Source: an uncultured Dysosmobacter sp. (GTDB lineage: Bacteria > Bacillota > Clostridia > Oscillospirales > Oscillospiraceae). Taken from it: a stretch of DNA of 64,000 nt. The position numbers and the translations under genes are program-made. Shown here one piece after another: positions 1 to 7,715 of this stretch. Below the pieces are notes generated by a model, which did not search any database, was not told the origin of the DNA, and saw nothing but the letters and a program-made list of their open reading frames with translations. Numbering within the stretch: the first letter of the stretch is position 1; every line of letters starts with the position of its first letter. The stretch spans positions 1 to 64,000 of the forward strand of contig CAKTOO010000001.1 of the NCBI GenBank assembly GCA_934590165.1. The letters run 5' to 3'.

Positions 1-393
1 TGGCGCAATCTGTGTGAGCAGTTCGGTATTGGGGATAAGGCAAACACACCGGTCAAAGGTCTGTCGGGCGGCGAACGCCAGCGGCTTTTTATCGTACTGG
101 CGCTGATCCCACAGCCGGAGCTGGTATTCCTCGATGAACTGACCACCGGGCTTGATGCAAAGGCACGGCGCGGCGTGTGGAAAACGCTTGAACACTTAAA
201 AGAACAGGGCCTTACGATTTTCCTGACTTCTCACTTTATGGATGAAGTTGAGGCGCTGTGCGATGAGATCTGCATTTTGAAAAAGGGCACTCCCGTTTTC
301 CGCGGAACCGTGGAGCAGGCAAAGCAGCAGTGCGGTTGCAATCGCTTTGAAGATGCGTATTTGCAGCTTTCGGATAAGGAGGTGGACGAATGA
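1..393 (+). CDS. ABC transporter ATP-binding protein (5' end outside window)
   Basis: C-terminal part of an ABC ATPase, open from base 1 in frame 1. Visible are the signature LSGGERQR, a Walker B reading LVFLDELTTGLD, and the H-loop SHFMDE. The Walker A region lies upstream of the window. In this family the protein hydrolyses ATP on the cytoplasmic face to drive a membrane partner, here the permease that starts 4 bases before its stop. The short C-terminus after the H-loop, without a TOBE domain, fits a drug, bacteriocin or lipid exporter of the ABC-2 type rather than an importer. The substrate cannot be told. Walker B has Leu where Pro is usual (DEP to DEL). Confidence 0.93.
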   Translation, partial: WRNLCEQFGIGDKANTPVKGLSGGERQRLFIVLALIPQPELVFLDELTTGLDAKARRGVWKTLEHLKEQGLTIFLTSHFMDEVEALCDEICILKKGTPVFRGTVEQAKQQCGCNRFEDAYLQLSDKEVDE

Positions 394-1130
394 AACGCTT
401 TTTTACTTTTTTGAAAACGGAGTTGAAGCTCAGCCTGCGAGATATGAATATGCCGATCTTCGCCATCATCATGCCGCTTGTGATCTTCATCATCCTTGGT
501 ATCATTTACGGCACAAAGCCTGCCTATGATGGCGCTGACTATACATTCATGGAGCAGTCTTTCGGAGCCGTCAGCGCAGTTGCCATTTGTGCAAGCGGAC
601 TGATGGGTCTGCCGCTGGCAGTATCAGGCCTTCGAGAGATGAAGATCCTCAAGCGGCTGCGTGTTACACCAGTCAGCCCGGTATTCGTTCTGGGCGTTGA
701 GCTGTCCATGTATATCGTCTACTGTGCTGTGTCCCTTGCAACGCTGTCAGTTGCGGCGCTTTTGTGGGGCGTGCGACTGCGTGGTTCGCTTCTCGCTTTT
801 CTTGGGAGCTGGGCGCTTACGATGCTCTCGACTCTGTCAGTCGGTATGCTGGCAGGCGGTGTGGCGAAGGACACTAAGCAGGCCAGCGTCATTGCTTCGA
901 TCCTCTATTTTCCCATGCTGGTCTTTTCCGGCACAACGCTGCCGATTGAGGTTATGCCAAAGGCGATGCAGAAAACCGTCAGCGTTTTCCCGCTGACGCA
1001 GGGGATCTCCATGATGAAAAATACATTTTTAGGCATCAGTACGGGAAGCGCCTTGCTGCCGATCGGTGTCATGTTGGGAGTTACCGCACTCTGCACGGTT
1101 CTGGCAGTCCGCTTCTTCCGCTGGGAATGA
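390..1130 (+). CDS. ABC-2 type transporter permease
   Basis: A 246-residue membrane protein with about six hydrophobic segments and a short cytoplasmic N-terminus rich in Lys and Phe, the layout of ABC-2 permeases. The start ATG overlaps the ATPase stop by four bases and has AGGAGGTGG upstream, so the two are translationally coupled and form one exporter. The conserved stretch near residues 170-200, with Phe-Ser-Gly-Thr-Thr-Leu-Pro, is typical of the family. Base composition is lower in GC than groEL next door, which could mean a different origin. The substrate is unknown. Confidence 0.9.
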   Translation: MKRFFTFLKTELKLSLRDMNMPIFAIIMPLVIFIILGIIYGTKPAYDGADYTFMEQSFGAVSAVAICASGLMGLPLAVSGLREMKILKRLRVTPVSPVFVLGVELSMYIVYCAVSLATLSVAALLWGVRLRGSLLAFLGSWALTMLSTLSVGMLAGGVAKDTKQASVIASILYFPMLVFSGTTLPIEVMPKAMQKTVSVFPLTQGISMMKNTFLGISTGSALLPIGVMLGVTALCTVLAVRFFRWE

Positions 1131-1393
1131 AGCATCCTATCCAAGAGTTTTCCATTATATTTGAAACTATAAAATCTCGCAGTTTATCACGACTTTCATC
1201 CCATGCAAAAGATATCCCGGCATTCACTGATGTGAATGCCGGGATATTGTGTCGTGTTAAGCCTTTCCGAATCGTCAAAGTGTGTAAGTTGTGTGTAAGC
1301 TCACAGCACCTTGTCACAGAAAATCACGGTTCAGTGGAAAATTTCGCAGTTTTCAGCCTTGAATCTTTGAAAAACAGGCGGTTTTCCTATCTC
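1131..1393. other. Intergenic region with hairpin between ABC genes and groEL
   Basis: Spacer of 263 bases between two convergent transcripts, lower in GC than the groEL side. Its only clear element is the perfect hairpin at 1212-1247, listed separately. A weak GAAAAC/GTTTTTC hairpin lies at about 1370-1387, just past the groEL stop. No ORF with a ribosome site is visible. Confidence 0.5.
1212..1247. terminator. Perfect 15-bp hairpin between convergent genes
   Basis: Arms 1212-1226 and 1233-1247 are exact complements around a 6-base loop. On the minus strand it is followed by CTTTTGC, on the plus strand by no T-run. It may terminate groEL transcription, or may be the end of a mobile segment that carries the ABC genes. 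Confidence 0.5.
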
Positions 1394-3022
1394 TTAGTAC
1401 ATGCCGCCCATGTCGGGAGCAGCGGGGGCGGCGGGAGCGGGGGGCTCGGGCTTGTCGGCCACCAGAGACTCGGTGGTCAGGACCATGGCGGAGACGGAAG
1501 CGGCGTTCTCCAGAGCGGAGCGGGTCACCTTGGCGGGATCAATGATACCGGAAGCGACCATGTCGCAATACTCTTCCTTGTAAGCGTCAAAGCCGTAGCC
1601 GTTCTTGCCGGAGGTGCGGACCTTCTCCAGGATGACAGAGCCATCCAGGCCGGCGTTGGCAGCGATCTGGCGGATGGGGGCCTCCAGGGCCTTGGCGATG
1701 ATCTGGACGCCGGTCTTCTCGTCGCCCTCCACGGTGGACAGCAGAGCCTCCACGGCGGGGATGATGTTGACGAAGATGGTGCCGCCGCCGGCGACCACGC
1801 CTTCCTCAACGGCGGCGCGGGTGGCGTTCAGAGCGTCCTCGATGCGGAGCTTCTTCTCCTTCATCTCGGTCTCAGTGGCAGCGCCCACCTTGATGACGGC
1901 CACGCCGCCGGCCATCTTGGCCAGACGCTCCTGGAGCTTTTCCTTGTCATACTCGCTGGTGGTGTTGGCGATCTGGCTGCGGATCTGGGCCACGCGGTCC
2001 TTGATGGCAGCGGCATCACCGGCACCGTCCACGATGGTGGTGTTCTCCTTGGTGACCTTCACCTGACGGGCACGGCCCAGCATGGAGATGTCGGCGGTCT
2101 TCAGCTCCAGACCGACCTCCTCGCTGATGACGGTGCCGCCGGTCAGGGTGGCGATATCCTGCAGCATCTCCTTGCGGCGGTCGCCGAAGCCAGGAGCCTT
2201 CACGCAGACCACATTCAGGGTGCCCCGCAGGCGGTTGACGATCAGGGTGTTCAGGGCCTCGCCCTCCACATCCTCGGCGATGATGACCAGCTTCTTGCCG
2301 GACTGGACAAGCTGCTCCAGGATGGGCAGGATGTCGGCGATGACAGAGATCTTCTTATCAGTGATGAGGATATAGGCGTCGTCAATGACAGCCTCCATCT
2401 TCTCGGTATCAGTGACCATGTAGGGCGTGATATAGCCGCGGTCGAACTGCATACCTTCCACGACCTCGCTGTAAGTCTCAGCGGTCTTGGACTCCTCAAT
2501 GGTGATAACGCCGTCAGCGGAGACTTTCTCCATGGCGTCGGCGATCAGCTTGCCGATCTCATCGTCGCCGCTGGACACAGCGCCGACACGGGCGATGTCC
2601 TTGGAGCCGTCCACGCTCTTGGCCTGCTTCTTGACCTCGGCCACAGCGGCCTCCACGGCCTTGGCCATGCCCTTCCTCACCACGATGGGGTTGGCGCCGG
2701 CGGCCAGGTTCTTCAGACCCTCATGGATCATGGCCTGGGCCAGCAGAGTGGCAGTGGTAGTGCCGTCACCGGCAACATCGTTGGTCTTGGTGGAAACTTC
2801 CTTCACCAGCTGGGCTCCCATGTTCTCAAAGGGGTCCTCCAGCTCCACTTCCTTGGCGATGGTCACGCCGTCGTTGGTGATGAGGGGAGCGCCGTACTTC
2901 TTGTCCAGGACCACGTTGCGGCCCTTGGGGCCCAGGGTGACCTTGACGGTATCGGCCAGAGTGTTGACGCCGGCTTCCAGGGCCTTACGGGCCTCGTCGC
3001 CGCGCTTGATGAGTTTAGCCAT
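1394..3022 (-). CDS. groL: Chaperonin GroEL (Hsp60)
   Basis: Full-length 542-residue GroEL. It folds proteins in the cytoplasm as a double heptameric ring with the GroES lid. The sequence shows the conserved N-terminus MAKLIKRGDEARKALEAG, the nucleotide site with DGTTTAT near residue 87, and a short C-terminal Pro/Ala tail ending in GGMY instead of long GGM repeats. The start at 3022 has a GGAGGT site. groES lies upstream on the same strand, 175 bases away, and the operon is led by a promoter and CIRCE operator, so HrcA control is expected. Confidence 0.99.
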   Translation of the reverse strand: MAKLIKRGDEARKALEAGVNTLADTVKVTLGPKGRNVVLDKKYGAPLITNDGVTIAKEVELEDPFENMGAQLVKEVSTKTNDVAGDGTTTATLLAQAMIHEGLKNLAAGANPIVVRKGMAKAVEAAVAEVKKQAKSVDGSKDIARVGAVSSGDDEIGKLIADAMEKVSADGVITIEESKTAETYSEVVEGMQFDRGYITPYMVTDTEKMEAVIDDAYILITDKKISVIADILPILEQLVQSGKKLVIIAEDVEGEALNTLIVNRLRGTLNVVCVKAPGFGDRRKEMLQDIATLTGGTVISEEVGLELKTADISMLGRARQVKVTKENTTIVDGAGDAAAIKDRVAQIRSQIANTTSEYDKEKLQERLAKMAGGVAVIKVGAATETEMKEKKLRIEDALNATRAAVEEGVVAGGGTIFVNIIPAVEALLSTVEGDEKTGVQIIAKALEAPIRQIAANAGLDGSVILEKVRTSGKNGYGFDAYKEEYCDMVASGIIDPAKVTRSALENAASVSAMVLTTESLVADKPEPPAPAAPAAPDMGGMY

Positions 3023-3138
3023 AATAAATTACCTCCAAATTAAGATGATTTCGCGAAAGCGAAATGAATTTACAATCATTTTCGCCGCGGCGTGTACGTG
3101 GCGAAAATTCCTCGACCCAGCCGCCGGGGGCGGCGTTC

Positions 3139-3191
3139 ACCAGTGACCGATATCACTGGTAAGGGGGAGGGCAAGGGGGAGCCTGCTCCCC
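3139..3191 (-). other. Two hairpins in the groES-groEL spacer
   Basis: ACCAGTGA (3139-3146) pairs with TCACTGGT (3153-3160), and AAGGGGGAGC (3173-3182) pairs with GCTCCCCTT (3185-3193). Both lie in the transcribed gap between groES and groEL. They may set different mRNA levels for the two genes by processing or partial termination; no long T-run follows on the minus strand. Confidence 0.45.
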
Positions 3192-3197
3192 TTCGAA

Positions 3198-3482
3198 TTA
3201 CTCGACGATGGCCAGGATGTCGTTCTGGCGGACGACGACGTACTCCACATCCTCCAGGGTGACCTTGGTGCCGGCATACTGGCTGGTGATGACCTTGTCG
3301 CCGGGCTTCACGGTCATGACAACGTCCTTGCCGTCCACATTGCCGCCGGGGCCGACGGAAATGACTTCGGCCACGGAGGGCTTCTCCTTGGCAGAGCCGG
3401 TGAGGATGATGCCGCCCTTGGTGGTCTCCTCGACCTCAACCATTTTCAGGATGACGCGATCTGCAAGCGGGGTGAGTTTCAT
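3198..3482 (-). CDS. groS: Co-chaperonin GroES (Hsp10)
   Basis: 94-residue GroES, the lid that closes the GroEL chamber. The N-terminus MKLTPLADRVILK and the C-terminal VRQNDILAI are diagnostic, and the mobile loop region with Thr-Thr-Lys-Gly-Gly-Ile is intact near residues 20-26. AAGGAGG lies 6 bases before the ATG. It is the first gene of the groESL operon, behind the promoter at 3568-3596 and the CIRCE operator. Confidence 0.99.
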   Translation of the reverse strand: MKLTPLADRVILKMVEVEETTKGGIILTGSAKEKPSVAEVISVGPGGNVDGKDVVMTVKPGDKVITSQYAGTKVTLEDVEYVVVRQNDILAIVE

Positions 3483-3533
3483 TTGGGGTTCCTCCTTAAG
3501 AATATAAAAATTTTTGAAAAAACAATTTCAGCG

Positions 3534-3560
3534 TTAGCACTCAGTTCATTTGAGTGCTAA
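3534..3560 (-). promoter_or_regulatory. CIRCE operator (HrcA binding site)
   Basis: Exact match to the CIRCE consensus: TTAGCACTC, nine bases, GAGTGCTAA, extended by GCG/CGC on both sides (3531-3563). It lies between the -10 box and the groES start, where HrcA bound there would block transcription. HrcA control is known from Gram-positive bacteria; hrcA itself is not in this window. Confidence 0.98.
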
Positions 3561-3567
3561 CGCTGCT

Positions 3568-3596
3568 ATATTAGCGCAACTGGCCCCGTTTGTAAA
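3568..3596 (-). promoter_or_regulatory. groESL promoter
   Basis: On the minus strand TTTACA (3591-3596), a 17-base spacer and TAATAT (3568-3573), directly upstream of CIRCE. This is the only housekeeping-type promoter seen before groES. Confidence 0.85.
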
Positions 3597-3648
3597 GGGG
3601 AAATCGCGGAAAAGTTATGAAGAATTTGTAAATGTTCCCGCCAGCCGT

Positions 3649-4575
3649 TTACCGGGCGGTGGCATTGGGGCTGCATCCCTTGGGGCCGAAGAAGTTCAGC
3701 CGCTTGTCTGACAGGGTCAGCACCACTTCCCTGCTCCGGAAACACTCTCCATCCAGACACGTCGTCAGCTCTTCCCCGCTTTGAATGCGGACGGTCCGGG
3801 AGGTACTGACCCGCACCAGATCCGGCGGCAGCAGGCGGTAGTCTCCCGCGGAATAGACGCTGAACAGCCGGGCGAACTTGCTGCGCCCCACCTTTTTGAT
3901 CAAAATGGTGTGGAGCACTCCGTCATCCATCCGGGCCTCCGGCACCGGCATGGAGCCGCCGCCGTAATAGCGGCCGTTGCATGTGGACACCAGCAAAAAA
4001 TCGTCCTCCAGCCGCTCGTCGTCCAGCCAGACGGTCCAATGGCTGTCCACAGGCCGCAGCAGCACGTTGGCGGCCACGGCGGCCAGGTAGCTGCCCCGGC
4101 CGGACAACAGCGGCAGGCCGCTGTACTGATGGACGCTGTCCGCCACCCGGGCGTCAATACCGTTGCAGGCGATGGTCAGGCACAGGCGGCCATTGCAGTC
4201 GATGAGGTCCAAGGGAAACACTTCCCCGTCCCACAGATTTTCCGCGTCGCCGAACTTTTCCGCGTCCGGGCCGAAGTTTTTCAAAAAGTCGTTGCCGGTG
4301 CCGGTGGGGATGACCGTCATGGCGGCGTTTTCATACCCGGCGATGCCCCCCGCCACTTCGTGAGCGGTGCCGTCGCCGCCGCAGGCGTAGAAGCGCAGCT
4401 CCCCGCCGGTCTCCGCCAGTGCCCGGGCCATGTCTCCGGCGCCGCCGGGGCGGTCCGTCAGCATACAGGCGCATTCCAGACCATGACGGGCCCGCAGGCG
4501 GTCCGCCATGTCGTAGATGCGGGTGGTCTGGTCCTGTTTTCCCGCGTTGGGATTGATAATGAATACATGCTTCAC
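3649..4575 (-). CDS. Diacylglycerol/lipid kinase family protein
   Basis: 308-residue protein of the DagK/YegS/BmrU family, which phosphorylates diacylglycerol or related lipids at the membrane using ATP. NPNAGK (8-13) and the nucleotide-binding GGDGT (66-70) followed by IPTGTGNDF are diagnostic, and the C-terminal half has the second beta-domain with a LDGE motif. The start chosen is GTG at 4575, behind a G-rich site; longer frames run into the methyltransferase gene and have no ribosome site. It ends 25 bases before the methyltransferase stop on the same strand, so the two are likely co-transcribed. Which lipid is used cannot be told. Confidence 0.93.
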   Translation of the reverse strand: MKHVFIINPNAGKQDQTTRIYDMADRLRARHGLECACMLTDRPGGAGDMARALAETGGELRFYACGGDGTAHEVAGGIAGYENAAMTVIPTGTGNDFLKNFGPDAEKFGDAENLWDGEVFPLDLIDCNGRLCLTIACNGIDARVADSVHQYSGLPLLSGRGSYLAAVAANVLLRPVDSHWTVWLDDERLEDDFLLVSTCNGRYYGGGSMPVPEARMDDGVLHTILIKKVGRSKFARLFSVYSAGDYRLLPPDLVRVSTSRTVRIQSGEELTTCLDGECFRSREVVLTLSDKRLNFFGPKGCSPNATAR

Positions 4576-4600
4576 CAGGACACCCCCCCTGTTTCTCTCT

Positions 4601-5710
4601 TTATTTTCCGTACAGGAATGCGTCGCACTTGAGCATTCCGTTGTAGAGCTTGCGCTTTTTGTCCGCCGGGCGGCCGAAGCACCGCTCAAACTCTGTGTGG
4701 GAGGAGAGCACCACCACCCGCCACTTGGGCGGCAGGTCCCGGAGAGCGCGGCCGAACACCCGGTACAGCTCCTCCGCCTCTTTCTTCTCCAGCAGGCGCT
4801 CGCCGTAGGGCGGATTGGTGACCAGCTGGCCGTACTCGCTGTCCCGGTGGAATTTTCCGGCGTCCGCCACCTCAAAACGGATGCAGTCCTCCACGCCGGC
4901 CAGTTCCGCGTTGTGCCGGGCCAGCTCCACGGCCTTGGGGTCGATGTCGCCGCCCCAGATGTCGTAATTCCCGTGGAACTCCTTGTCCATAGCCTCGTCG
5001 GCGGCGTCCAGCCACAGCTTGGAGTCCATGTTTTTCCACTTCTGGGCGGCAAAGCTCCGGTCCAGGCCCGGAGCCCGGTTCTTGGCGATGAGGGCCGCCT
5101 CGATGGGAATGGTGCCGCTGCCGCAGAAGGGGTCGCAGAAGGGGTCCTTCCCCCGGTAGCGGGCAATGGTCACCAGGGCTGCCGCCAGGGTCTCCCGCAG
5201 AGGGGCACCCATATTCTGGGCCCGGTAGCCCCGCTTGTACAACCCCTCACCAGAGGTATCCAGGTACAGCGTGGCGGTATCCTTCACGATGGAAAACTGG
5301 ATTTGATAGCGGCTGCCGGTCTCCGGCAGGGTCTCGCAGCCGTAAACATCCCCCAGCCGCTTGGCGGAGGCCTTTTTCACGATAGCCTGGCAGGCGGGCA
5401 CGGAGTGGAGGGCGGAGTTGATAGAATAACCTTTCACGGGGAACTCGCCGTCCCGGGGGATATAATCCTCCCAGGGCAGGGCCAGCACCCCCTGGAACAG
5501 CGCCTCGAAATCCGGCGCCGGGAAGGAGCCCAGCTCCATCAGCACCCGGGCGCCGCAGCGCAGATTGATATTCAGCCGGGCAATATCCGCCATCGTCCCC
5601 TCGCAGTGGACCCGGCCGTTCTCCGCCCGTACATTTTGTAATTGCAGGCGCTTCATCTCGTCCGCCACCAGGGCTTCCAGCCCGAACAGGCAGGGCACCG
5701 TCAGTGTCAT
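4601..5710 (-). CDS. THUMP-domain class I RNA methyltransferase (RlmL/YpsC family)
   Basis: 369 residues: an N-terminal THUMP RNA-binding domain (about 45-155) and a Rossmann methyltransferase domain. Motif I reads DPFCGSGT at 193-200 and the N6-adenine/N2-guanine type catalytic motif NPPYGERL at about 297. By family it methylates 23S rRNA guanine N2 using SAM. The start at 5710 has AGGAGGT eight bases away; an in-frame ATG 8 codons earlier lacks this. It heads a minus-strand pair with the lipid kinase. Confidence 0.93.
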   Translation of the reverse strand: MTLTVPCLFGLEALVADEMKRLQLQNVRAENGRVHCEGTMADIARLNINLRCGARVLMELGSFPAPDFEALFQGVLALPWEDYIPRDGEFPVKGYSINSALHSVPACQAIVKKASAKRLGDVYGCETLPETGSRYQIQFSIVKDTATLYLDTSGEGLYKRGYRAQNMGAPLRETLAAALVTIARYRGKDPFCDPFCGSGTIPIEAALIAKNRAPGLDRSFAAQKWKNMDSKLWLDAADEAMDKEFHGNYDIWGGDIDPKAVELARHNAELAGVEDCIRFEVADAGKFHRDSEYGQLVTNPPYGERLLEKKEAEELYRVFGRALRDLPPKWRVVVLSSHTEFERCFGRPADKKRKLYNGMLKCDAFLYGK

Positions 5711-5792
5711 GGCCCGCACCTCCTTTGTCAGCATGGTTTCTTCCGCACCCAGTATAACAGGAAATACCAGACTCCGCAACGGCGGGATTTTC

Positions 5793-5821
5793 TTGCGTCC
5801 CTATGCGGCATATGGTATATT
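5793..5821 (+). promoter_or_regulatory. Promoter for the small membrane protein gene
   Basis: TTGCGT (5793-5798), 17-base spacer, TATATT (5816-5821), 41 bases before the ATG at 5863. Confidence 0.6.
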
Positions 5822-5862
5822 GTTTTCAAAGGCCGGATACGTGATTTCAAAAGGAGGCGCCT

Positions 5863-6141
5863 ATGAAGCTGTACCAAGCCATCAAGTGGGTCATGACCAT
5901 CGGGGCGGCGGCGCTTTTGCCCACCATGTTTTTCGTGCCCGCCCTGGCGGCGAGGCGGGGGCTGTTTTCCTGGATGCTGTACGGTGTGTATGTGCTGGTG
6001 GTGCTGTTTGTCTGGGGCGTCACGGGAAAGGCGAACCGGAACGTCAGCCAGGGCTTTGACCCGGAGACGGGCAACCAGAAGCTGAATGAGACCAAAGAAA
6101 TCATCCGGGAACGAAACCTCTGGAGCGCCTTCTGGAAATAG
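5863..6141 (+). CDS. Small membrane protein, function unknown
   Basis: 92 residues with two transmembrane helices (about 9-29 and 36-53) and a polar, charged C-terminal tail. An AAAGGAGGC site lies directly before the ATG and a terminator follows at 6150-6183, so it is a single-gene unit with its own promoter. I do not recognise a domain. The tail with repeated Asn and Glu/Lys is probably cytoplasmic. Confidence 0.85.
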   Translation: MKLYQAIKWVMTIGAAALLPTMFFVPALAARRGLFSWMLYGVYVLVVLFVWGVTGKANRNVSQGFDPETGNQKLNETKEIIRERNLWSAFWK

Positions 6142-6149
6142 ACACGGAC

Positions 6150-6183
6150 AGAGAGCCACATTGAAAAGAGGCGGCTCTCTTTG
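6150..6183 (+). terminator. Terminator after the 92-residue membrane protein gene
   Basis: AGAGAGCC (6150-6157) pairs with GGCTCTCT (6173-6180), then TTTG. The loop is 15 bases and the tail is short, so it may be leaky. Confidence 0.6.
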
Positions 6184-6217
6184 TAACCGAAATGAAATGC
6201 TTTTCCTGTTTGGGGCA

Positions 6218-6226
6218 TGATATGAT
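6218..6226 (+). promoter_or_regulatory. Extended -10 promoter for nfeD-SPFH operon
   Basis: TGATATGAT, an extended -10 element, 37 bases before the NfeD start. No good -35 box is visible. Confidence 0.5.
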
Positions 6227-6262
6227 GGTCTCGAACCTATGGAAATGCGGATAGGAGGAACT

Positions 6263-6718
6263 ATGGATCTGATGAGTTGGCTCTGGCTGGGGGCAGCGGT
6301 GCTGTTTGGCGTCGTGGAGGCTCTCACCGCCGGACTGGTGTCCATCTGGTTCGTGGCCGGCGCCGCGGCGGCCCTGGTCGGGGCACTTTGGGGCGCAGGC
6401 ATCGGTGTCCAGGTTGCGCTGTTCCTGGCGGTATCCGCGGCGGCCCTGGCGGCCACGCGGCCCCTGGTGCGGCGGTTCACCAAGGGCGGCACCGTGGCCA
6501 CCAATGCGGACCGGGCTTTGGGGGAAACCGCCAAAGTCACCGAGGCCATCGACAACGCCGCTTCCACCGGCGCCGTCTATGTGGACGGCAAGACCTGGAC
6601 GGCCCGCAGCGCCGACGGCAGCGTCATTCCCGTGGGAGCCACGGTACAGGTGCTGCGGATGGAAGGCGTCAAGCTGTTTGTGAAAAAAATTGAGGAAAAA
6701 GTGGAGGTAACATCATGA
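6263..6718 (+). CDS. NfeD family protein
   Basis: 151 residues: three or four transmembrane helices (about 3-85) followed by a soluble OB-fold domain (about 90-150) with the pattern GETAKVTEAI...VYVDGKTWTA typical of NfeD. The family is found beside SPFH proteins and is thought to help organise membrane microdomains; the exact activity is not established. The start at 6263 has AGGAGG five bases before it; an ATG 24 bases upstream has none. The stop overlaps the SPFH start by four bases. Confidence 0.93.
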   Translation: MDLMSWLWLGAAVLFGVVEALTAGLVSIWFVAGAAAALVGALWGAGIGVQVALFLAVSAAALAATRPLVRRFTKGGTVATNADRALGETAKVTEAIDNAASTGAVYVDGKTWTARSADGSVIPVGATVQVLRMEGVKLFVKKIEEKVEVTS

Positions 6719-7659
6719 ATTTCGGTTGGATCGTCCCTGCCATTCTGGTGATCTTGCTGCTGGTGGTCATCATCAGCAATATCGTCATCGTCCAGCAGTC
6801 CCGGGCCTATGTGGTGGAGCGGCTGGGCGCTTTCCGGGCCGTTTGGAACGTGGGCCTGCACCTCAAGGTCCCCTTTATCGAGCGCATCGCCAAAAAGGTG
6901 TCCCTCAAGGAGCAGGTGGCGGATTTCGCCCCCCAGCCCGTCATCACCAAGGATAACGTCACCATGCAGATCGACACCGTCATCTATTTCCAGATCACGG
7001 ACCCCAAGCTGTACACCTACGGCGTGGAGCACCCCATGAACGCCATTGAAAACCTGACGGCCACCACCCTCCGGAACATCATCGGCGACATGGAGCTGGA
7101 CCAGTCCCTCACCAGCCGCGACATCATCAACTCCCGGATGCGGGCCATTCTGGACGAGGCCACGGACCCCTGGGGCATCAAGGTCAACCGGGTGGAGCTG
7201 AAAAACATCATCCCGCCCAAGGAGATCCAGAACGCCATGGAAAAGCAGATGAAGGCGGAGCGGGAACGCCGGGAGTCCATTCTCCAGGCGGAGGGCACGA
7301 AGCAGTCCCAGATCCTGGTGGCCGAGGGCGAAAAGCAGTCCGCCATCTTGAAGGCCGACGCTGCCAAGCAGGCCGCCATTTTGAAGGCCCAGGGCGAAAA
7401 GGAGGCCCGCATTATGGCCGCCGAGGCCGAAGCCCAGGCCATTATGCAGGTGCAGAAGGCCATGGCCGACTCTTTGAAGCTTTTGAACGAGGCCGCCCCC
7501 AACGACCAGGTGGTGAAGCTGAAGGCTCTGGAGGCCATGCAGAAGGTGGCGGACGGCAAGGCCACGAAGATCATCATCCCCAGTGAGCTTCAGGGGCTGG
7601 CGGGTCTTGCCGCCAGCGCCAAGGCCGTTTTTGAGAGCGAGGACTCCAAGGCGGAATAA
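6715..7659 (+). CDS. SPFH/Band 7 domain protein (stomatin/QmcA-like)
   Basis: 314 residues: an N-terminal membrane anchor (about 6-26), an SPFH domain (about 28-200) that opens with QQSRAYVVERLGAF, and a long Ala/Glu/Lys-rich coiled coil (about 180-275) with near-repeats of EGEKQ and DAAKQAAILKA. Such proteins form oligomeric scaffolds in the cell membrane. It is translationally coupled to the NfeD gene (ATGA overlap), the standard pairing of these families, and is followed by a strong terminator. Confidence 0.95.
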   Translation: MNFGWIVPAILVILLLVVIISNIVIVQQSRAYVVERLGAFRAVWNVGLHLKVPFIERIAKKVSLKEQVADFAPQPVITKDNVTMQIDTVIYFQITDPKLYTYGVEHPMNAIENLTATTLRNIIGDMELDQSLTSRDIINSRMRAILDEATDPWGIKVNRVELKNIIPPKEIQNAMEKQMKAERERRESILQAEGTKQSQILVAEGEKQSAILKADAAKQAAILKAQGEKEARIMAAEAEAQAIMQVQKAMADSLKLLNEAAPNDQVVKLKALEAMQKVADGKATKIIIPSELQGLAGLAASAKAVFESEDSKAE

Positions 7660-7673
7660 CCGCATACGCAAAA

Positions 7674-7703
7674 GAGCCGCGGCGTCTGCCGCGGCTCCTT
7701 TTT
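7674..7703 (+). terminator. Terminator after NfeD-SPFH operon
   Basis: GAGCCGCGG (7674-7682) pairs with CCGCGGCTC (7689-7697), loop of 6, then CTTTTT. It lies between convergent genes. Confidence 0.9.
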
Positions 7704-7715
7704 ATCACGCTGGCG

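Noticed and set aside
1127..3043. Open frame of 638 codons opposite groEL
   Set aside because: Antisense shadow of groEL with no ribosome site and low-complexity composition.
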